DNA from: Methylophaga sp.
GTDB lineage: Bacteria > Pseudomonadota > Gammaproteobacteria > Nitrosococcales > Methylophagaceae
Reading direction: 5' to 3'
NCBI GenBank assembly: GCA_011053005.1
Contig: DRHW01000037.1
Span: 1-64,000 of the forward strand
Length of the DNA: 64,000 nt
How positions within the stretch are numbered: the stretch's first letter is position 1; the number at the start of each line of letters is the position of its first letter. This document shows positions 54,889-64,000 of this stretch, piece after piece. Position numbers and translations under genes: made by a program. Below the pieces are notes generated by a model. The model was given only the letters and a program-made list of their open reading frames with translations. It made no database searches and was not told the DNA's origin.

Positions 54889-55574
54889 TGAATGACGTCT
54901 ATGGTCCTATTATTCGTGATGGTTTATGGAAAAATAACCCCGCATTAGTGCAATTGCTCGGTTTATGTCCTCTACTCGCGGTAAGTAATACTTTTATTAA
55001 CGGATTAGGATTAGGTCTGGCCACCACGTTAACCTTGGTTGCTTCTAACGGCATCGTGTCATTGCTCCGCAAGCAGATCCCTGATGAAGCACGCTTGCCA
55101 GTATTTGTGATGATTATTGCGTCAATCGTAACCGCAATCGAATTATCGATGAATGCTTGGTTCCATGAGCTTTATTTGATCCTCGGTATTTTTATTCCAT
55201 TAATCGTGACCAACTGTGCTATTACCGGTCGTGCTGAAGCCTTTGCTGCCAGAAATCCTGTAGGCCCAGCGATAGTCGATGGTCTGATGATGGGAATTGG
55301 CTTCACAGCAGTACTCGTCTTGCTTGGGGCAATGCGAGAACTTATCGGTCAAGGTACGATCTTAAGCGAAGCACACTTAATGTTTGGTGAAGGAGCGCGT
55401 AATCTTTCGATAGTCTTATTTGAAGATTACCGTGGCTTTTTAATGGTGTTATTGCCGCCAGGTGCTTTTATTGGTTTAGGTTTAATTGTTGCTTTAAAAA
55501 ATGTGATTGATACACGTCAAAAAGCAAAACAAGCTAAACAGGTCATGACGGATACTGTACCCGCTAGCGCATGA
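54888..55574 (+). CDS. rnfE: Rnf complex subunit E
   Basis: Membrane subunit paralogous to RnfA, with six spans and the conserved [18 protein letters not shown] (about 16-33) and [17 protein letters not shown]. 228 residues. It ends overlapping nth by 4 bp. Confidence 0.95.
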   Translation: MNDVYGPIIRDGLWKNNPALVQLLGLCPLLAVSNTFINGLGLGLATTLTLVASNGIVSLLRKQIPDEARLPVFVMIIASIVTAIELSMNAWFHELYLILGIFIPLIVTNCAITGRAEAFAARNPVGPAIVDGLMMGIGFTAVLVLLGAMRELIGQGTILSEAHLMFGEGARNLSIVLFEDYRGFLMVLLPPGAFIGLGLIVALKNVIDTRQKAKQAKQVMTDTVPASA

Positions 55575-56227
55575 ACCAAACACAAAGGCATGAATTTTTC
55601 AGCATACTGAAAGCGAATAACCCTGCGCCGACCACTGAACTAAATTCAACCAGTACCTTTGAGTTACTGATCGCGGTTATTTTATCGGCACAGGCTACCG
55701 ATGTAGGTGTTAATAAGGCGACGGCGAAACTTTATCCCGTCGCCAATACGCCGCAAGCGATTTTAGATTTAGGCGTTGAAGGCTTAAAGCCCTATATCAA
55801 AACTATCGGTCTTTTTAACAGCAAAGCCGAAAATGTCATTAAAACCTGTCGTCAATTAATCGAATTACATAATAGCGAGGTGCCTGATGATCGTGTCGCC
55901 TTAGAAGCCTTACCGGGTGTAGGTCGTAAAACCGCTAATGTCATTCTCAATACAGCATTTAAACACCCTGTTATTGCTGTCGATACGCATTTATTTCGAT
56001 TAGGTAATCGCACAGGTTTAGCCAAAGGAAAAACCGTTCGAGCTGTTGAAGATCGCCTGATGAAAGTTATCCCTGATGAGTTCAAACAAGATGCCCATCA
56101 CTGGCTTATTTTGCATGGTCGATACGTCTGTACCGCCAGAAAACCACATTGTGAAACCTGTCTAGTCTCACATTTATGTGATGAATTTCGCCGTCAACAA
56201 AAAACACGTATCTCTATCGTAAAATAA
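55571..56227 (+). CDS. nth: Endonuclease III
   Basis: DNA glycosylase/AP lyase removing oxidised pyrimidines. The helix-hairpin-helix [13 protein letters not shown] carries the catalytic Lys, with [11 protein letters not shown] the catalytic Asp. The C-terminal cluster is [17 protein letters not shown] (four Cys, 4Fe-4S). 218 residues. It is translationally coupled to rnfE. Confidence 0.96.
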   Translation: MNQTQRHEFFSILKANNPAPTTELNSTSTFELLIAVILSAQATDVGVNKATAKLYPVANTPQAILDLGVEGLKPYIKTIGLFNSKAENVIKTCRQLIELHNSEVPDDRVALEALPGVGRKTANVILNTAFKHPVIAVDTHLFRLGNRTGLAKGKTVRAVEDRLMKVIPDEFKQDAHHWLILHGRYVCTARKPHCETCLVSHLCDEFRRQQKTRISIVK

Positions 56228-56293
56228 TCATTTCGTTTGAGTCTCCCCCGCTTTGCCGTAGAATATAGGGCACTCACAAAAGTGGAGATAACC

Positions 56294-56542
56294 ATGATAG
56301 ATACCAAAAAATTTGAAGAAGTCGTGCAATCGTTTACCAATGCATTGCCATCTGGCTTCACCAACATTCAGGCTGATGTTGAAAAAAATGTGCGTTCGGC
56401 AATGAGTGCCACATTCGCTAAATTAGATTTAGTCACCCGTGAAGAATTTGATATTCAAACCCAAGTGCTACATCGTACCCGTGAAAAATTAGATGCGTTG
56501 GCGCAACGTGTCGCTGAACTAGAATCTACATCTAAAAACTAA
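56294..56542 (+). CDS. ubiK: Ubiquinone biosynthesis accessory factor UbiK
   Basis: Small BMFP/YqiC-family protein with a trimeric C-terminal coiled coil (about 50-78), which assists late ubiquinone biosynthesis in complex with UbiJ. The frame opens 19 codons upstream, but ATG at 56294 has GGAGAT at good spacing and gives the family start (MIDTKKFEEV). 82 residues. Confidence 0.88.
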   Translation: MIDTKKFEEVVQSFTNALPSGFTNIQADVEKNVRSAMSATFAKLDLVTREEFDIQTQVLHRTREKLDALAQRVAELESTSKN

Positions 56543-56551
56543 GAGAACTTT

Positions 56552-56866
56552 ATGTCTGAATTTACCAATGTCACCATCACCCGCGAAGCCAACGTTTATT
56601 TTAATGGTAACGTCACCAGCCGTGCCATCACCTTTGCTGATGGTTCAGTCAAAACACTTGGTATTATGATGCCTGGTGATTACACTTTTGGCACAGCCAA
56701 AGCAGAATTGATGGAAATCTTAGCGGGTGCATTAACGTATCGTCTAGACGGTACAACTGAATGGCTAACCATTAAAGGCGGCGAAGATTTTAACGTGCCA
56801 GCTGATTCATCATTTGATTTGAAAGTGACTGAGTTAGTTGATTATTGCTGTACTTACTTAGACTAA
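56552..56866 (+). CDS. ppnP: Pyrimidine/purine nucleoside phosphorylase
   Basis: A 104-residue cupin of the DUF1255/YaiE (PpnP) family, which phosphorolyses several nucleosides. Signatures NVYFNGNVTSRAITFADGS, MPGDYTFGT and FNVPADSSFDLKV are visible. It follows ubiK by 9 bp. Confidence 0.93.
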   Translation: MSEFTNVTITREANVYFNGNVTSRAITFADGSVKTLGIMMPGDYTFGTAKAELMEILAGALTYRLDGTTEWLTIKGGEDFNVPADSSFDLKVTELVDYCCTYLD

Positions 56867-56949
56867 AATTTGGTTTAGACTAGATTTAAACGAGAAAAAC
56901 TTGCTTGAACATTGATTAATAAAGGGATTTATTTGGACATGGATATCCA

Positions 56950-58455
56950 ATGAGTATCGCAACAGTTTATAGCCGAGCGATTACGGGAATAGATGCGCCC
57001 GTCGTCACCATAGAAGTACACATTTCAAACGGTCTACCTAGTTTATCAATAGTGGGAATGCTTGAAACGGCGGTGAAAGAAAGTAAAGATCGGGTGCGTT
57101 CTGCTTTATTAAACTCGCAGTTTAATTTCCCGCAGCAGCGAATCACGATTAACTTGGCTCCTGCAGATTTACCTAAGGAAGGCGGTCGTTTTGACTTACC
57201 GATTGCCTTAGGTATTTTGGCCGCATCGAATCAATTACCACTTAGCAGTTTAGCGAATAAAGAGTTTATTGGTGAATTAGGTTTAACAGGTGAATTACGT
57301 GCGGTACGTGGCGTATTACCAACAATACTCGCTGCATCACAAGCTAATAACGAACTCATCTTACCCTTAGTCAATGCCGATGAAGCCGCGTTAATTGATG
57401 ACGCAACAAGCTATGGCGCAAGTCATTTGTTAGAGGTCTGTGCACATTTATTTGGTCAACAACGCTTAGCATTGTCGATCAATGACCAGACAAAACCTGA
57501 GAATTATTATCCTGATTTAGCTGATGTTCGCGGTCAATCTCATGCACGACGTGCATTAGAAATCGCGGCAGCAGGATCGCATAGTGTTATTTTCAGTGGT
57601 CCGCCAGGAACCGGTAAAACCATGTTAGCCAGTCGTTTACCCAGTATCTTAGTTGAAATGACGGAACAAGAAGCAGTAGAAACGGCGACGGTACATTCTA
57701 TTTCAGCACAAGGTTTTAAAGTTGAACAATGGCGACAGCGCCCTTTTCGTTCACCTCATCACACGGCATCGGCCGTTGCAATGGTGGGCGGCGGCAGTCA
57801 ACCTCGTCCGGGTGAAATATCCTTGGCACATAATGGCGTATTATTTTTAGATGAGTTGCCGGAGTTTGATCGTAAAGTGTTAGAAGTGCTTCGCGAACCG
57901 ATTGAGTCAGGTAAAATAACGATTTCGAGAGCGGCTAATCAAGCTGAATTTCCAGCGCGATTTCAACTCATCGCAGCGATGAACCCATGTCCCTGTGGGT
58001 ATTTAGGAGAAAGTCGCTGTCATTGCACTGAAGATCAAGTACGCCGTTATCGCGCAAAAGTATCGGGACCTTTAATGGATCGTATTGATATGTTGGTTGA
58101 AGTACCGCCCGTTGCCAAATCAATGTTACGGCCAACACAAGATAGTGATCAAGAAGAAGATAGTACGACTGTTGCAAAGCGAGTATTACAAGCCCGACAA
58201 AAACAAATGGCGCGAGCCGGTAAAACAAACACCATGTTAGAAAACAAAGAATTAGATATTTATTGCACCTTAAGTGATAGCAATTACCAGTTATTGGAAC
58301 ATGCGATTAGCCGATTTAGTTTATCTGCTCGCGCCTATCACCGAATTTTAAAAGTCGCCCGAACCATTGCTGATTTAGCGGGTTCTGAGCAAATTGAAAC
58401 TGCACATCTTAGTGAAGCAATAGGCTATCGACGCCTCGATACAAGGAATACATAA
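56950..58455 (+). CDS. comM: ComM/YifB-like Mg-chelatase-type AAA ATPase
   Basis: Hexameric helicase related to ComM, which supports branch migration during natural transformation; YifB is the E. coli name. An N-terminal Lon-like fold (about 1-170) is followed by AAA motifs GPPGTGKT (about 217-224) and FLDELPEF, plus a zinc-like CPCGYLGESRCHC near residue 345. 501 residues. It lies upstream of rep. Confidence 0.93.
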   Translation: MSIATVYSRAITGIDAPVVTIEVHISNGLPSLSIVGMLETAVKESKDRVRSALLNSQFNFPQQRITINLAPADLPKEGGRFDLPIALGILAASNQLPLSSLANKEFIGELGLTGELRAVRGVLPTILAASQANNELILPLVNADEAALIDDATSYGASHLLEVCAHLFGQQRLALSINDQTKPENYYPDLADVRGQSHARRALEIAAAGSHSVIFSGPPGTGKTMLASRLPSILVEMTEQEAVETATVHSISAQGFKVEQWRQRPFRSPHHTASAVAMVGGGSQPRPGEISLAHNGVLFLDELPEFDRKVLEVLREPIESGKITISRAANQAEFPARFQLIAAMNPCPCGYLGESRCHCTEDQVRRYRAKVSGPLMDRIDMLVEVPPVAKSMLRPTQDSDQEEDSTTVAKRVLQARQKQMARAGKTNTMLENKELDIYCTLSDSNYQLLEHAISRFSLSARAYHRILKVARTIADLAGSEQIETAHLSEAIGYRRLDTRNT

Positions 58456-58460
58456 ACTTA

Positions 58461-60473
58461 ATGCATGATCTTAATCCGCCGCAGCGGGAAGCTGCGCGTC
58501 ATGTAGATGGACCTTTACTTGTATTAGCGGGAGCTGGCAGTGGTAAAACACGTGTTATCACCCGAAAAATAGCCTACTTAATTGAACAATGTGGCATTAA
58601 TGCCCGAAATATTGCGGCGGTAACATTCACCAATAAAGCTGCGCGTGAAATGAAAAGTCGTGTTGCTGAAATGATGGCTTCGCGTAATGCATCTGCCCGT
58701 GGATTAATGGTATCGACCTTTCATACTTTAGGTCTCAATATTCTTCGTAAAGAACACAGTCACCTCGGTTATCGTCCAGGATTTTCGATCTTCGATGCTC
58801 AGGATAGTTTGGCAGTATTACGCGATTTAATGGGCCGCGACTTTGCCGCCGATAGTGAACATGCCGAAAAATGTCAGTGGCAAATTTCCGAATGGAAGAA
58901 CCAACTTATTTTGCCAGATCAGGCAATGAGTATTGCCGAAGATGAGCAACAAGCCTCCGCAGCTAAAGTTTATCAACGTTATGTTGATGCATTAAAAGCC
59001 TATAACGCAGTGGATTTTGATGATTTAATCTTAAAGCCAGTATTACTGTTTCGTGAACATGCGGAAGTATTAAAAAAGTGGCAAGCGCGCATTCATTATT
59101 TATTAGTTGATGAATATCAAGATACCAATGGTTGCCAATATGAATTAGTCAAACAATTGGTCGGCATTCGTGAAGCACTGACAGTGGTAGGCGATGATGA
59201 TCAATCAGTTTATTCTTGGCGCGGTGCTCGCCCAGAAAACTTAGTGCAATTACAAAAAGATTTCCCACGTCTGAAACTGATTAAACTTGAACAAAACTAC
59301 CGTTCGATGGGTCGTATCTTGCGTGCAGCGAATGAGCTCATTAGCCATAATCCACATATTTTTGATAAGAAATTATGGAGCGCAATGGGCGAAGGTGATC
59401 CGATTCGCGTTATTGGTTGTCGTGATGATGAACATGAATCTGAAAAAGTGGTGTCCGAACTGCTTTATCACAAATTAAAAAACCAAGCTGACTTTAAAGA
59501 CTATGCCATTTTATATCGTAGTAATCACCAATCACGGCCAATAGAACGTGTGTTACGCGAACATAATGTGCCCTACTTTCTTTCCGGCGGCACGTCGTTT
59601 TTCTCACGCGTAGAAGTGAAAGACATCATGGCTTATCTCAGACTGTTAGCTAATCAAGATGATGACAATGCGTTTTTAAGAGTGATTAACACGCCGCGAC
59701 GTGGCATAGGTGCCAGCACATTACAAGCGCTAGGTAACTACGCATCTAAACGCAATACCAGCATGTTTGGCGCGTGTTTTGAAATGGGTTTAGCTGAGCA
59801 ATTATCTGAAAAAGCGATGCATAAACTTGAACATTTCACTAAATGGCTCATTGATATCGCTGATCGTGCAAAACGTGGCAATTTGATGGAAGCCATTCGC
59901 GATATGATTGAGGAAATTGATTATCGTGCTTGGTTAGAAGAAGTCACTGGCGATCCTAATCAGGCCACGCGCCGCATGGATAATGTTGAAGAATTATTAA
60001 CCTGGATTGCTCGCATCATCGATAACGATACCGTCGAACAAAGTATTGGTGACATTGCTTCACGGTTAACGTTGATGGATATTCTTGAACGGCAAGAAGA
60101 TGAAAACCAAGCTGATGCAGTGCATTTGATGACCTTGCATGCAGCTAAAGGTTTGGAGTTTCCGCATGTCTTTATTATCGGCATGGAAGAAGAAATTCTG
60201 CCTCACCGCACCAGTATTGAAGAAGATGGCATCGAAGAAGAACGCCGCTTGGCTTATGTCGGTATTACGCGGGCTCAGCGTAGTTTAGTATTCACCTTGG
60301 CAAACTCTCGTAAGCGTTATGGTGAAAAAACAGAATGTGAAGAAAGTCGCTTTTTACGCGAATTACCATCTGAAGATTTAGTGTGGATGAGCGAAAAATC
60401 CAAAGTCGATCCAGAAGAACGTAAAGAACGTGGCAAAGCACATTTATCTAATATTCGCGGTATGTTGAAGTAA
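58461..60473 (+). CDS. rep: ATP-dependent DNA helicase Rep
   Basis: SF1A helicase that clears replication-fork blocks. Motif I AGAGSGKT (about 22-29), VDEYQDTN, VVGDDDQSVYSWRGA, LMTLHAAKGLEFPHVF and YVGITRAQ are present. 670 residues with no Tudor-like tail, and the first residues match Rep (LNPPQREAA). It follows comM by 5 bp. Confidence 0.95.
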   Translation: MHDLNPPQREAARHVDGPLLVLAGAGSGKTRVITRKIAYLIEQCGINARNIAAVTFTNKAAREMKSRVAEMMASRNASARGLMVSTFHTLGLNILRKEHSHLGYRPGFSIFDAQDSLAVLRDLMGRDFAADSEHAEKCQWQISEWKNQLILPDQAMSIAEDEQQASAAKVYQRYVDALKAYNAVDFDDLILKPVLLFREHAEVLKKWQARIHYLLVDEYQDTNGCQYELVKQLVGIREALTVVGDDDQSVYSWRGARPENLVQLQKDFPRLKLIKLEQNYRSMGRILRAANELISHNPHIFDKKLWSAMGEGDPIRVIGCRDDEHESEKVVSELLYHKLKNQADFKDYAILYRSNHQSRPIERVLREHNVPYFLSGGTSFFSRVEVKDIMAYLRLLANQDDDNAFLRVINTPRRGIGASTLQALGNYASKRNTSMFGACFEMGLAEQLSEKAMHKLEHFTKWLIDIADRAKRGNLMEAIRDMIEEIDYRAWLEEVTGDPNQATRRMDNVEELLTWIARIIDNDTVEQSIGDIASRLTLMDILERQEDENQADAVHLMTLHAAKGLEFPHVFIIGMEEEILPHRTSIEEDGIEEERRLAYVGITRAQRSLVFTLANSRKRYGEKTECEESRFLRELPSEDLVWMSEKSKVDPEERKERGKAHLSNIRGMLK

Positions 60474-60485
60474 GGAACAAGCAAG

Positions 60486-60965
60486 ATGATAAAAATATTT
60501 ACAACAGGTGGCACAATCGATAAAACCTATTTTGACCAAAAAGATCTCTATCAGGTTGGAGAGCCACAAGTTGCTGGCATATTAGAAAGAGCCAATGTTG
60601 TTGTTGATTTTGAAGTAAGTTCCCTAATGAAAAAGGACAGTTTAGAACTTGATAATACCGATCGGCAAATACTGAGAGACGCCATTCTATCAGAACAAAG
60701 TCGCCATATCATCGTTACTCACGGCACAGATACAATGATTGAAACCGCAGCGTTTCTGCAGAACATTCCCAATAAAACCATTGTATTGACAGGCTCGATG
60801 TACCCCGCTCAGTACAGAGATAGCGATGCAATTTTCAACTTAGGTTGCACGTTAATTGCTGCTCAGATTTTAGAATCAGGGGTTTATATTGCGATGAATG
60901 GCCGCATATTCGATCCGTTAAACTCAGTGAAAAATATTGCACTTAACCGATTTGAAAACAAATAA
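60486..60965 (+). CDS. Single-domain asparaginase-like protein
   Basis: A 159-residue protein corresponding only to the N-terminal domain of L-asparaginase. It has FTTGGTIDKTY with the first catalytic Thr and THGTDTM with the second catalytic Thr-Asp pair. TGSMYPAQ matches the domain's later loop. Full-length asparaginases are about 330 residues. The ending is clean with no remnant of the second domain before the convergent roxA gene, so it looks like a natural single-domain family, not decay. Activity is uncertain. Confidence 0.8.
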   Translation: MIKIFTTGGTIDKTYFDQKDLYQVGEPQVAGILERANVVVDFEVSSLMKKDSLELDNTDRQILRDAILSEQSRHIIVTHGTDTMIETAAFLQNIPNKTIVLTGSMYPAQYRDSDAIFNLGCTLIAAQILESGVYIAMNGRIFDPLNSVKNIALNRFENK

Positions 60966-61025
60966 CACAGCATCGATTAATAGAAACGTGGCAAGCAAAA
61001 TTTAGCTAGCTTTCAGCCTGTTCGC

Positions 61026-62195
61026 TTATAGCCAAAACCACCCACCTTCAGCAATCAGTTGGCATAATAAATCAGCAATTTGAGGGTCTTGTTTTAACTG
61101 CTGCCAATCTGTAATGGTTAATTCATGTTGTTCGGTTAACCTTGCTAAATGGATGACTCCTTTTAGAGTCACGGGATAAACTTCCCCCGCTAAAAAGAGT
61201 TGACCACCCTGTTCATTAGCCGTCCATGCAAAGCGGCAATATACATTTTTTTGTAAAATATCACCTTGCTCGAACAGTAAGTTTACCTCCTCAATTGTCG
61301 GCAAATCTGTCAGTGATTCTTCCACTATTGCCGCTAAACTGGCTTTCGTTTCAGTTACAAACTTACCCAGTGCATTGGCTAAAATAGGTTCAGCATTATC
61401 AATTGCTTGGTGTAACATCGCTTTCAATCTGGCGATGGCTTGGGCATCAATCTCAGCACTATGTGCTGATAACGTTAAATCCGCATCGTTATATCTTGTT
61501 TTTCCTAGGTCTTGTTCCAACATGGCATTGACGACCGCATCTAACATATCGACTTGTGATGGTGCACGAAAACCGATGGAATACGTCATGCAATCATTCA
61601 TTGCGACACCGTGATGAGCAAAGTGTGGCGGCAGATATAACATATCGCCAACTTGTAAATCCCATGTTTGATCAGGTGTAAATTCGCTTAAAATCTGCAC
61701 ATCCAGACCATCAATAATAGCTGCATCCATAATCGGCATGTCACTGATTTGCCAACGACGCATGCCTAATGCTTGTAGTAAAAACACATCATAGCCATCA
61801 GTATGCGGGCCAACAGTGCCATGCTCAGGCGCGTAACTAATCATTAAATCATCTCGTCGCCAATCAGGAATAAAGTGAAAAGGCGCTAATACAGATTCAA
61901 ATTCAGGCAAATGTTTGTCGACATCTTGGACTAACATTGTCCAATTAGTGGCGGGCAAACGGGCAAAGTCTTCTTCGGAAAATGGGCCTTGTGTCACTTG
62001 CCATGGCCCCTCTTCGCCATTTTCTTCAATCAGCCTAGATTCAATTTCCGGCTCACAGGCTAAACCCGCCAAATCTTCAGGGCTGATGGGGGATTCAAAA
62101 TCGACAAAAGCCTGTCTAATTAATAAGGGCTTTTTTTGCCAATATTCATCTAAAAATTGCTGCTGACTCATGCCAGTATTAAAAAATGATGACAT
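61026..62195 (-). CDS. roxA: Ribosomal protein uL16 arginine hydroxylase RoxA
   Basis: JmjC/cupin 2-oxoglutarate-iron oxygenase related to E. coli YcfD/RoxA, which hydroxylates an arginine of ribosomal protein L16. GPHTDGYDVFLLQALGMRRW has the iron-binding His-x-Asp, and HHGVAMNDCMTYSIGFRAPS has the distal His. A winged-helix C-terminal domain follows. 389 residues. It uses molecular oxygen. It converges with the asparaginase-like gene and lies 4 bp after the NfeD gene. Confidence 0.92.
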   Translation of the reverse strand: MSSFFNTGMSQQQFLDEYWQKKPLLIRQAFVDFESPISPEDLAGLACEPEIESRLIEENGEEGPWQVTQGPFSEEDFARLPATNWTMLVQDVDKHLPEFESVLAPFHFIPDWRRDDLMISYAPEHGTVGPHTDGYDVFLLQALGMRRWQISDMPIMDAAIIDGLDVQILSEFTPDQTWDLQVGDMLYLPPHFAHHGVAMNDCMTYSIGFRAPSQVDMLDAVVNAMLEQDLGKTRYNDADLTLSAHSAEIDAQAIARLKAMLHQAIDNAEPILANALGKFVTETKASLAAIVEESLTDLPTIEEVNLLFEQGDILQKNVYCRFAWTANEQGGQLFLAGEVYPVTLKGVIHLARLTEQHELTITDWQQLKQDPQIADLLCQLIAEGGWFWL

Positions 62196-62199
62196 CGTT

Positions 62200-62643
62200 T
62201 TAATTTATAATCTCAACTTGAAAGACCACATTATTGACACTGACAATTTTCACTTTAGTGCCCGCCGGACAATCTTGACCTTCTATTTTCCACGTTGAAT
62301 CATCTACTTTTACTTTGCCTTGACCATCTTCAATAGGCACTGTTAGCGTAATTACACGACCGATATATTGTTCACTGCGTCGATTAAGTAATGGCTCATC
62401 GGAGCTAAGTGGATTATTTTTATAATAAATTTTCCAAGCAATAATGCTAGCAACCGATAATAAGGCAAAAACAAACACCTGATATTCCCACTGCATTTCC
62501 GGCATAAAGTACACGGCAAGACCGGTTATAAAAGCAGCGACGCCCATCCATAACGCAAAAAACATAGGCGCTAATATTTCAATGCAAATCAGCACTACTG
62601 CAGCAATCCACCAATGCCAAAAATCAGGGGCAAATAATTCCAT
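62200..62643 (-). CDS. NfeD family membrane protein
   Basis: A 147-residue protein with membrane spans at about 12-40 and 48-70 and a C-terminal OB-fold (about 85-145), typical of short NfeD. NfeD partners an SPFH protein in neighbouring genes, as here (2 bp apart, YbbJ-QmcA type). The role is in membrane microdomain organisation. Confidence 0.88.
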   Translation of the reverse strand: MELFAPDFWHWWIAAVVLICIEILAPMFFALWMGVAAFITGLAVYFMPEMQWEYQVFVFALLSVASIIAWKIYYKNNPLSSDEPLLNRRSEQYIGRVITLTVPIEDGQGKVKVDDSTWKIEGQDCPAGTKVKIVSVNNVVFQVEIIN

Positions 62644-62645
62644 TG

Positions 62646-63566
62646 TTAGCTTTCCTTCTTGAAGGCGTCTTTCGCTAACTCCGCAATACCGCCTAAAGAG
62701 CCAATGACACTACTAGATTCCAACGGCATAAAAACCACTTTGCTATTGTTGGCTGAGGCCATATCTTTAATCGCTTCAACGTATTTTTGAGCAACGAAGT
62801 AGTTAATTGCTTGAATATTACCTTTGGCAATCGCTTCTGATACCACAAATGTTGCACGCGCTTCTGCTTCAGCCGAACGTTCGCGTGCTTCGGCATCACG
62901 AAATGCTGCTTCTTTACGACCTTCTGCATCTAACATTATCGATGCTTTTTCACCTTCAGCCTTTAAGATAGCTGATTGGCGAAGTCCCTCTGCTTCAAGA
63001 ATGTTAGCGCGTTTAACGCGTTCTGCTTTCATTTGACGACCCATCGCCTCAACCAAATCCGCAGGTGGTGCAATATCTTTAATCTCAATACGCGTAACTT
63101 TGACGCCCCAAGGTGTTGTCGCATCATCCACAACATGTAATAAACGCGCGTTAATGTCATCACGTTTTGATAACAATTCGTCTAAATCCATCGATCCCAT
63201 AACGGTACGAATATTAGTTTGCGTCAAATTCAAAATCGCATTGTGCAAATTATTCACTTCATAGGCCGCTTTTGCCGCATCAATGACTTGAAAAAACACG
63301 ACACCATCAACACGGACCATCGCATTATCTTTGGTAATAATTTCTTGCGATTCAACGTCAAGCACTTGCTCCATCATATTGATTTTTGCGCCGATGCTAT
63401 CTAAAACCGGAACAATGACATTAAATCCTGGCCGTAAAGTACGTGTATACCTTCCAAAACGTTCTACTGTATATTCACGTCCTTGCCGCACAGCTTTGAC
63501 GCCCATCAATATAATAATAACGGCGAGCACTAGAAAAAAGAGTACAAACGCTGAAAAACCTACCAT
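62646..63566 (-). CDS. qmcA: SPFH/Band 7 membrane protein (QmcA-like)
   Basis: Stomatin-type scaffold. One N-terminal span (about 3-24) precedes an SPFH domain (about 30-190), then a long alanine- and glutamate-rich helix (about 190-260). Signatures are [17 protein letters not shown] and [15 protein letters not shown]. 306 residues, like E. coli QmcA. A good ribosome binding site (AGGAGA) precedes it. In an operon with nfeD. Confidence 0.9.
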   Translation of the reverse strand: MVGFSAFVLFFLVLAVIIILMGVKAVRQGREYTVERFGRYTRTLRPGFNVIVPVLDSIGAKINMMEQVLDVESQEIITKDNAMVRVDGVVFFQVIDAAKAAYEVNNLHNAILNLTQTNIRTVMGSMDLDELLSKRDDINARLLHVVDDATTPWGVKVTRIEIKDIAPPADLVEAMGRQMKAERVKRANILEAEGLRQSAILKAEGEKASIMLDAEGRKEAAFRDAEARERSAEAEARATFVVSEAIAKGNIQAINYFVAQKYVEAIKDMASANNSKVVFMPLESSSVIGSLGGIAELAKDAFKKES

Positions 63567-63690
63567 GTCGAGTCTCCTGAAATTTTATGACAAAAACGAT
63601 ATGCTTGATGATAACGCATAATGATAATACTTGGACTTTTTCCGTTTAAAGCCTGACAATATGCGCACTACAATTACCGTAATTTGAATC

Positions 63691-64000
63691 ATGAAATCAC
63701 TTTCTGCTATGCGTTTTATCACTGGATTTATTTTATTGCTTGTCAGCATTCAGTCTTATGCCGATCAGTGGTATCACGTTGAATTAGTTGTCTTTGAGCA
63801 ACTCAGTAATAATACAGATGAACAATGGCCAGCGATGTCAGGCAATGATATTAGAGCAAGTTTAGCGCCTGGAATGTCGACACCTCAGATCCAACCAGCC
63901 AGTAACAATACATTGAATAGTATCGCCTCACGCTTAAGCAGTTCATCACAATATCGCGTCCATTATCACCAATCATGGCAGCAATATATTATGAGAAAAG
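63691..64000 (+). CDS. CsiV-like periplasmic protein (partial)
   Basis: The frame begins at ATG 63691 and is still open at the right edge, so it is truncated by the window. A signal peptide (about 1-24, cleavage after SYA) is followed by DQWYHVELVVFEQL, the start typical of the CsiV (PF10972) family, described as peptidoglycan-binding in Shewanella. csiV often neighbours mfd in gammaproteobacteria; that cannot be checked here. Confidence 0.75.
   Translation, partial: MKSLSAMRFITGFILLLVSIQSYADQWYHVELVVFEQLSNNTDEQWPAMSGNDIRASLAPGMSTPQIQPASNNTLNSIASRLSSSSQYRVHYHQSWQQYIMRK

Noticed and set aside
32322-60473. uvrD and rep as a recent duplication
   Set aside because: They differ in length, tail and neighbours, and match the separate UvrD and Rep families.
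60486-60965. Asparaginase-like gene as a pseudogene
   Set aside because: Clean start and stop and intact catalytic motifs, with no residual second domain downstream.
1-64000. CRISPR arrays, insertion sequences, tRNA genes or integrase
   Set aside because: No tandem spaced repeats, transposase motifs, terminal inverted repeats, tRNA cloverleaf or integrase were seen by eye.

Overview
The window looks like chromosome of a methylotrophic, probably marine gammaproteobacterium, and Methylophaga or a close relative is the best guess. Gene order follows gammaproteobacterial blocks: lepA-lepB-rnc-era-recO-pdxJ-acpS, rpoE-rseABC-mucD, ygfB-pepP-ubiH-ubiI, rnfABCDGE-nth, rhlB/trxA and zapA-6S RNA. A member of the formaldehyde-activating enzyme (Fae) family points to C1 metabolism. 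NhaD and Rnf fit a sodium-rich habitat. The DNA is AT-leaning throughout. No insertion sequence, prophage, integrase, CRISPR array or tRNA was seen, so most of the window is core genome with small lineage-specific pockets.

Layout. 1-590: the promoter and antitermination leader of a ribosomal RNA operon that runs off the left edge on the minus strand, behind tyrS. 1.9-2.4 kb: two paralogous 35/36-residue membrane proteins, one with an FNR/ANR-like box. 2.4-4.9 kb: rlmD-alkC. 5-15 kb: a long minus-strand operon with translation, cofactor and cell-envelope genes (lepA to ydbL). 15.2-19.2 kb: the sigma-E envelope-stress operon. 19.7-22.7 kb: nadB, ygfX, ygfZ. 22.8-23.6 kb: 6S RNA, zapA and a zapB-like coiled-coil gene. 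23.65-27.9 kb: ygfB-pepP-ubiH-ubiI. 28-30.4 kb: a globin-coupled diguanylate cyclase with lipoproteins of unknown function. 30.4-34.5 kb: rhlB, trxA, uvrD. 34.5-40.6 kb: an orphan TRAP binding lipoprotein, a GAF-PAS-GGDEF-EAL protein with a zinc-binding-like tail, a DUF411 protein and an EamA transporter. 40.7-44.8 kb: a TetR/AhpD-like divergent pair, an AI-2E family permease with yqjDEK-like genes, and a lipoprotein. 45-50.4 kb: a YpfJ-like zinc peptidase, the Fae-like protein, NhaD, a MaoC-like protein and DAHP synthase. 50.5-60.5 kb: rnf-nth-ubiK-ppnP-comM-rep. 60.5-64 kb: single-domain asparaginase, roxA, nfeD/SPFH and the start of csiV.

Themes. Several genes serve envelope quality control or lipid transport (mucD/rse, ydbH/ydbL, lepB, SPFH/NfeD). 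Two multidomain cyclic-di-GMP proteins carry different apparent sensors, haem and zinc. Ubiquinone biosynthesis recurs (ubiH, ubiI, ubiK). The observations most worth a second look are the small membrane-protein pair with the FNR-like promoter, the Fae-family protein that has Met where the catalytic His should be, the zinc-binding-like tail on the GGDEF-EAL protein, and the globin cyclase/lipoprotein cluster. All calls are from reading the sequence; no database search was run.
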